Part shown: piece by piece, positions 61,503 through 64,000 of the stretch
How the letters are laid out: the number at the start of each line of letters is the position of its first letter
Numbering within the stretch: position 1 is the first letter of the stretch
DNA from: Rhizobium sp. WYCCWR10014
GTDB taxonomy: Bacteria > Pseudomonadota > Alphaproteobacteria > Rhizobiales > Rhizobiaceae
Length of the DNA stretch: 64,000 nt
Direction: 5' to 3'
Assembly (NCBI RefSeq): GCF_001657485.1
Contig: NZ_LXFU01000021.1
Location: 1-64,000, forward strand
Program-made: the position numbers and the translations under genes
The notes under the pieces: generated by a model
Told to the model about the DNA's origin: nothing
The model's database searches: none
The model's input: the letters and a program-made list of their open reading frames with translations, nothing else

Positions 61503-62093
61503 ATGAGCAATCTCTTGACGACGTCCGACGAAATCCTGGCTTCCGCCCGAGCGCTGATCATGACCGGAGGCTATAACGGCTTCAGCTATGCCGATATCGC
61601 TGCCGTCGTCGGCATCCGCAAGGCCAGCATCCATCACCACTTTCCGAGCAAGACCGATCTGGTGCGCACGCTGGTCGTGCGATATCGCGAGGATGCCGAG
61701 GCGGGTATCGCCGGCCTGGAGCAACAGGTGCGGGATCCGCTGGCGCTCCTCCAAACCTATGCGGGTCACTGGGCCCAGTGCATCGAGGACGCCAGCAGGC
61801 CTTTTTGCGTCTGCGCCCTGCTGGCGAGCGAACTGCCGGCGCTGCCGCCGGAGGTCGCGGCCGAGGTCAAGGCTTTCTTCCGCTTTGCATCGACATGGCT
61901 GACCTCGGTGATGGAGCGTGGCCTGAAGGACGGGAGTCTGACATTGTCGAGCGAACCGCGCGTCGAGGCCGAAGCCTTCATGGCCACCGTCCATGGCGCC
62001 ATGCTTTCGGCCCGTGCCTACGGCACCCCCGAGATCTTCGCCACCATTCTGGCCCCCACCTTGCAGCGGCTCACTCCGACCGCCGCACGATAA
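61503..62093 (+). CDS. TetR-family transcriptional regulator
   Basis: A protein of 196 residues: ALIMTGGYNGFSYADIAAVVGIRKASIHHHFPSKTDLVRTLV is the HTH. The C-terminal part holds a cysteine pair (FCVCALLASELPALPPEVAAEVKAFF) typical of a subset of TetR proteins. I use ATG 61503, since ATG 61494 abuts the operator and would place the ribosome site too close. It probably controls itself and the gene at 62165 through CTAC-N6-GTAG sites. Confidence 0.85.
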   Translation: MSNLLTTSDEILASARALIMTGGYNGFSYADIAAVVGIRKASIHHHFPSKTDLVRTLVVRYREDAEAGIAGLEQQVRDPLALLQTYAGHWAQCIEDASRPFCVCALLASELPALPPEVAAEVKAFFRFASTWLTSVMERGLKDGSLTLSSEPRVEAEAFMATVHGAMLSARAYGTPEIFATILAPTLQRLTPTAAR

Positions 62094-62140
62094 AGTTCCG
62101 GGCGGATAAAAGCCCGGAGCGACAACCACGTTCAGTGAAA

Positions 62141-62154
62141 CTACCAACTAGTAG
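62141..62154. promoter_or_regulatory. TetR operator candidate CTAC-N6-GTAG, site 2
   Basis: CTACCAACTAGTAG, ten bases before the start at 62165. It matches site 1 in half-sites and spacing. Confidence 0.55.
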
Positions 62155-62164
62155 GAAGAACGAC

Positions 62165-62794
62165 ATGATCAAGAACATTCTCCCCGCTCTCGTGCTAGGG
62201 CTGACCGCCATCGCGTCGGCGGCACTTCCAGCGGCGCCGGTCCATTCCGAAGACCAGAAGCCCGAGCAGATCCATATCAGGGGCAGCATCGTCAGCTATG
62301 GCGGCTCGGCTCTCAAGGTGAAGACCCGCGAAGGAGAGGCCGTCGATGTCACCCTCGCCGACGGCTGGAAGCTGGCGAGCGTCGCAAGTGCTGCGGTCAC
62401 CGACATCAAGCCGGGCGACTTCGTCGGCATCGCATCGCTGCCGAGTGAAGGCGGTGGTGACGGCGCGCTTGAGGTGCTGATCTTCCCGCCGGCGATGAAA
62501 GGGGTTGGCGAAGGCAGCTACGGTTGGGACCTCAAGCCCAACAGCAGCATGACCAATGCGACCGTGGCCGACGCCGTCAAAGGCGTCGACGGCCGCACCG
62601 TCACCGTCTCCTATCACGGCAAGGAAAAGAAGATCGCCATTCCGGACGGCACGCCCGTCGTCACCATCGCTCCGGCCACTAATGACGATCTCGTTCCCGG
62701 CGCCGTCGTCTTCATCCCCGCCGAAAAGGCTGCCTCAGGGCCCCTCGCCCATCAGGTGCTTGTCGGCAAAAATGGCGTGGTCCCGCCCATGTGA
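62165..62794 (+). CDS. Periplasmic DUF5666-like protein
   Basis: A 209-residue secreted protein: a signal peptide (ILPALVLGLTAIASAALPAAPVHS) is followed by a beta-rich domain, HIRGSIVSYGGSALKVKTREGEAVDVTLADGWK and GDFVGIASLPSEGGGDGALEVLIFPP, resembling the small OB-like domains of DUF5666 and related 'metal ABC transporter permease' annotations, which are not permeases. The catalytic role is unknown. ATG 62165 is directly after TetR site 2. Probably an envelope stress or metal protein controlled by the TetR protein. Confidence 0.62.
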   Translation: MIKNILPALVLGLTAIASAALPAAPVHSEDQKPEQIHIRGSIVSYGGSALKVKTREGEAVDVTLADGWKLASVASAAVTDIKPGDFVGIASLPSEGGGDGALEVLIFPPAMKGVGEGSYGWDLKPNSSMTNATVADAVKGVDGRTVTVSYHGKEKKIAIPDGTPVVTIAPATNDDLVPGAVVFIPAEKAASGPLAHQVLVGKNGVVPPM

Positions 62795-63021
62795 CCACGT
62801 CGTCGCCGGTCGGCCGGGCCGCCCCCGGTTCGACCGGCGATTTATCAGGGAATGCCGCCCGACCGGCAGCCGATGCACCCGACGGACGGAGAATTTCGCC
62901 TCGACAGCAGCCGGGCGGCTGCCGGCAAGCCCCAAAAACCCAATCGCGATGACGGACGCCGCCGCTCACGACGGTGAGCCGCCACTATCAGACCAACACC
63001 ATCACACACAGGAAAGAGATC

Positions 63022-63600
63022 ATGATGACCACCGATCAAACCACCGTCGCGTCTGGCGACAGGGAAGATTGGCTGACGCGCTATTACTTCAGCCGCGCAG
63101 CCTTTTCCGCCATCTGGGTCGCAGCCGCCTTGACGACCGGCCAGCAGTCGCTTGCCGTCGCGGCAGCCTTGCTGATCCTCTACCCGGCTTGGGATGCAGC
63201 TGCGAACCTCGTCGACGCGGCGCGCAATGGCGGCCTGGCAAACAACCGCAGCCAGGCGATCAACGTCGGCGTCAGCGCGGTGACGACCGCTGCCGTGATC
63301 GTCGCCCTGACGATGAGCATGAACTGGGTCCTTGGCGTCTTTGGCCTCTGGGCGATCTTTTCCGGCCTGCTGCAGCTTGGAACCGCTGTTCGGCGCTGGA
63401 AGACCAATGGCGGCCAATGGGCCATGATCCTCAGCGGCGGCCAATCCGCCGTGGCAGGCGCCTTCTTCATCGCCCAGGCGCAAATGCCGGAGCCGCCCTC
63501 TATTGCCAACATCGCCGGATATGCCGGCCTCGGCGCCTTCTACTTCCTGGTGTCGGCCGCCTGGCGGAGCGTCACAGAGATGCGGCGGAAGCGGGCCTGA
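63022..63600 (+). CDS. DUF308-like membrane protein (HdeD-related)
   Basis: A 192-residue protein with six hydrophobic segments (FSAIWVAAALTTGQQSLAVAAALLILYPAW, INVGVSAVTTAAVIVALTMS, VLGVFGLWAIFSGLLQLGTAVRR). The layout is that of HdeD/DUF308, like 7309-7857. AGGAAAGAG precedes ATG 63022. It follows the periplasmic gene after 227 bases and may belong to the same TetR-regulated unit. Function unknown. Confidence 0.72.
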   Translation: MMTTDQTTVASGDREDWLTRYYFSRAAFSAIWVAAALTTGQQSLAVAAALLILYPAWDAAANLVDAARNGGLANNRSQAINVGVSAVTTAAVIVALTMSMNWVLGVFGLWAIFSGLLQLGTAVRRWKTNGGQWAMILSGGQSAVAGAFFIAQAQMPEPPSIANIAGYAGLGAFYFLVSAAWRSVTEMRRKRA

Positions 63601-63734
63601 GGCAGCCGAGAGGGATCTCCTAGGCGCATCGGCGGGCAGCGTCGGAATGGCTCGCCCGCCGCCCCTTATTTCCTGTCATTTCATGATTGGTGGTGAGACG
63701 TCGTCGTGCGTCGATTGCGGTGTGAAACCATCGA

Positions 63735-64000
63735 TCAGCGGGGACCAGCCGCATAATCTGGAAACTTGTAGTAGCTGCAGGCATTCATCGAAAAGAACTC
63801 CACACCAGTACTTATTTCTAGGCGATAAAGCTCCCATTCGAAGGTGTCGTCGCCACCGAGTCCGGCAAACAACGCCATCCTGGTCAGTTCCGTAAACGGC
63901 CCGGGAGGAAACACGGCGCCGTACACGATCGCGTCTTTTCCAGGGTATTTGCCCTTAATGACTCTCTTGATCTCCAAATCCATCCGTATCATGCGCGTCG
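63735..64000 (-). CDS. Protein of unknown function, cut by the window end
   Basis: The C-terminal 85 or more residues of a soluble protein (MDLEIKRVIKGKYPGKDAIVYGAVFPPGPFTELTRMALFAGLGGDDTFEWELYRL, then SYYKFPDYAAGPR). No stop codon is met before the window edge, so the true start may lie outside. Not recognised. Confidence 0.5.
   Translation of the reverse strand, partial: TRMIRMDLEIKRVIKGKYPGKDAIVYGAVFPPGPFTELTRMALFAGLGGDDTFEWELYRLEISTGVEFFSMNACSYYKFPDYAAGPR

Overview
The window looks like a chromosomal segment of a Rhizobium species of the leguminosarum/etli group. This is inferred from high G+C coding sequence, strong GGAGG-type ribosome sites, the betI-betB-betA arrangement, the separate plant-type cysH with cysD and cysN, many small rhizobial proteins of unknown function, and several families of palindromic intergenic repeats. 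I saw no rRNA, tRNA, CRISPR array or complete insertion sequence.

Layout. 0.4-7.9 kb: an efflux-type MFS gene, a SufR-like regulator divergent from a second MFS gene, a quinone oxidoreductase, an EAL-CBS-GGDEF signalling protein with an apparent one-base frameshift near its start, an orphan ParD-type antitoxin and an HdeD-like membrane protein. 7.9-11.9 kb: choline-to-glycine-betaine genes betI, betB and betA with a clear BetI-type operator. 11.9-14.3 kb: a ParE toxin/antitoxin pair, two small envelope genes and an Rrf2 regulator. 14.6-18.0 kb: sulfate assimilation (cysH, cysD, cysN). 18.4-19.9 kb: a peroxiredoxin sitting between the cysN 3' end and a decayed second copy of that end, then a GFA-family gene. 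20.0-26.0 kb: a seven-gene minus-strand operon with a PotABCD-type importer, a nucleobase deaminase, a GntR regulator and a flavin reductase. 26.3-28.8 kb: LysR, quinone oxidoreductase and an unknown gene.

29.3-40.1 kb is a minus-strand surface-polysaccharide locus: an ExoF-like outer-membrane export protein with a long coiled coil, glycosyltransferases of GT2, GT4 and DUF6492 types, a large membrane GT-C/polymerase-like protein, a Wzx-like flippase and a secreted GH5 glycanase. 40.7-46.2 kb: redox enzymes (NmrA, F420-reductase-like, SDR) with LysR regulators, and a LacI regulator. 46.7-48.2 kb: a DegP-like periplasmic protease. 48.4-53.8 kb: an array of small, mostly unknown proteins with strong ribosome sites, plus a PNPOx-like protein and dense repeats. 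54.0-54.7 kb: a small prophage remnant. 55.4-64.0 kb: a dienelactone hydrolase, VOC protein with TetR, AraC with SDR, a SRAP DNA-repair protein, and a TetR-controlled periplasmic/membrane protein set.

The most notable signals not explained by genes are: a two-hairpin repeat superfamily whose core and linker stay constant while the stems covary, one copy of which is translated as the N-terminus of a secreted protein; the cysN 3' duplication around the peroxiredoxin; matched CTAC-N6-GTAG sites in front of a TetR gene and its neighbour; and two separate one-base deletions that break reading frames. These last two could also be sequencing errors.
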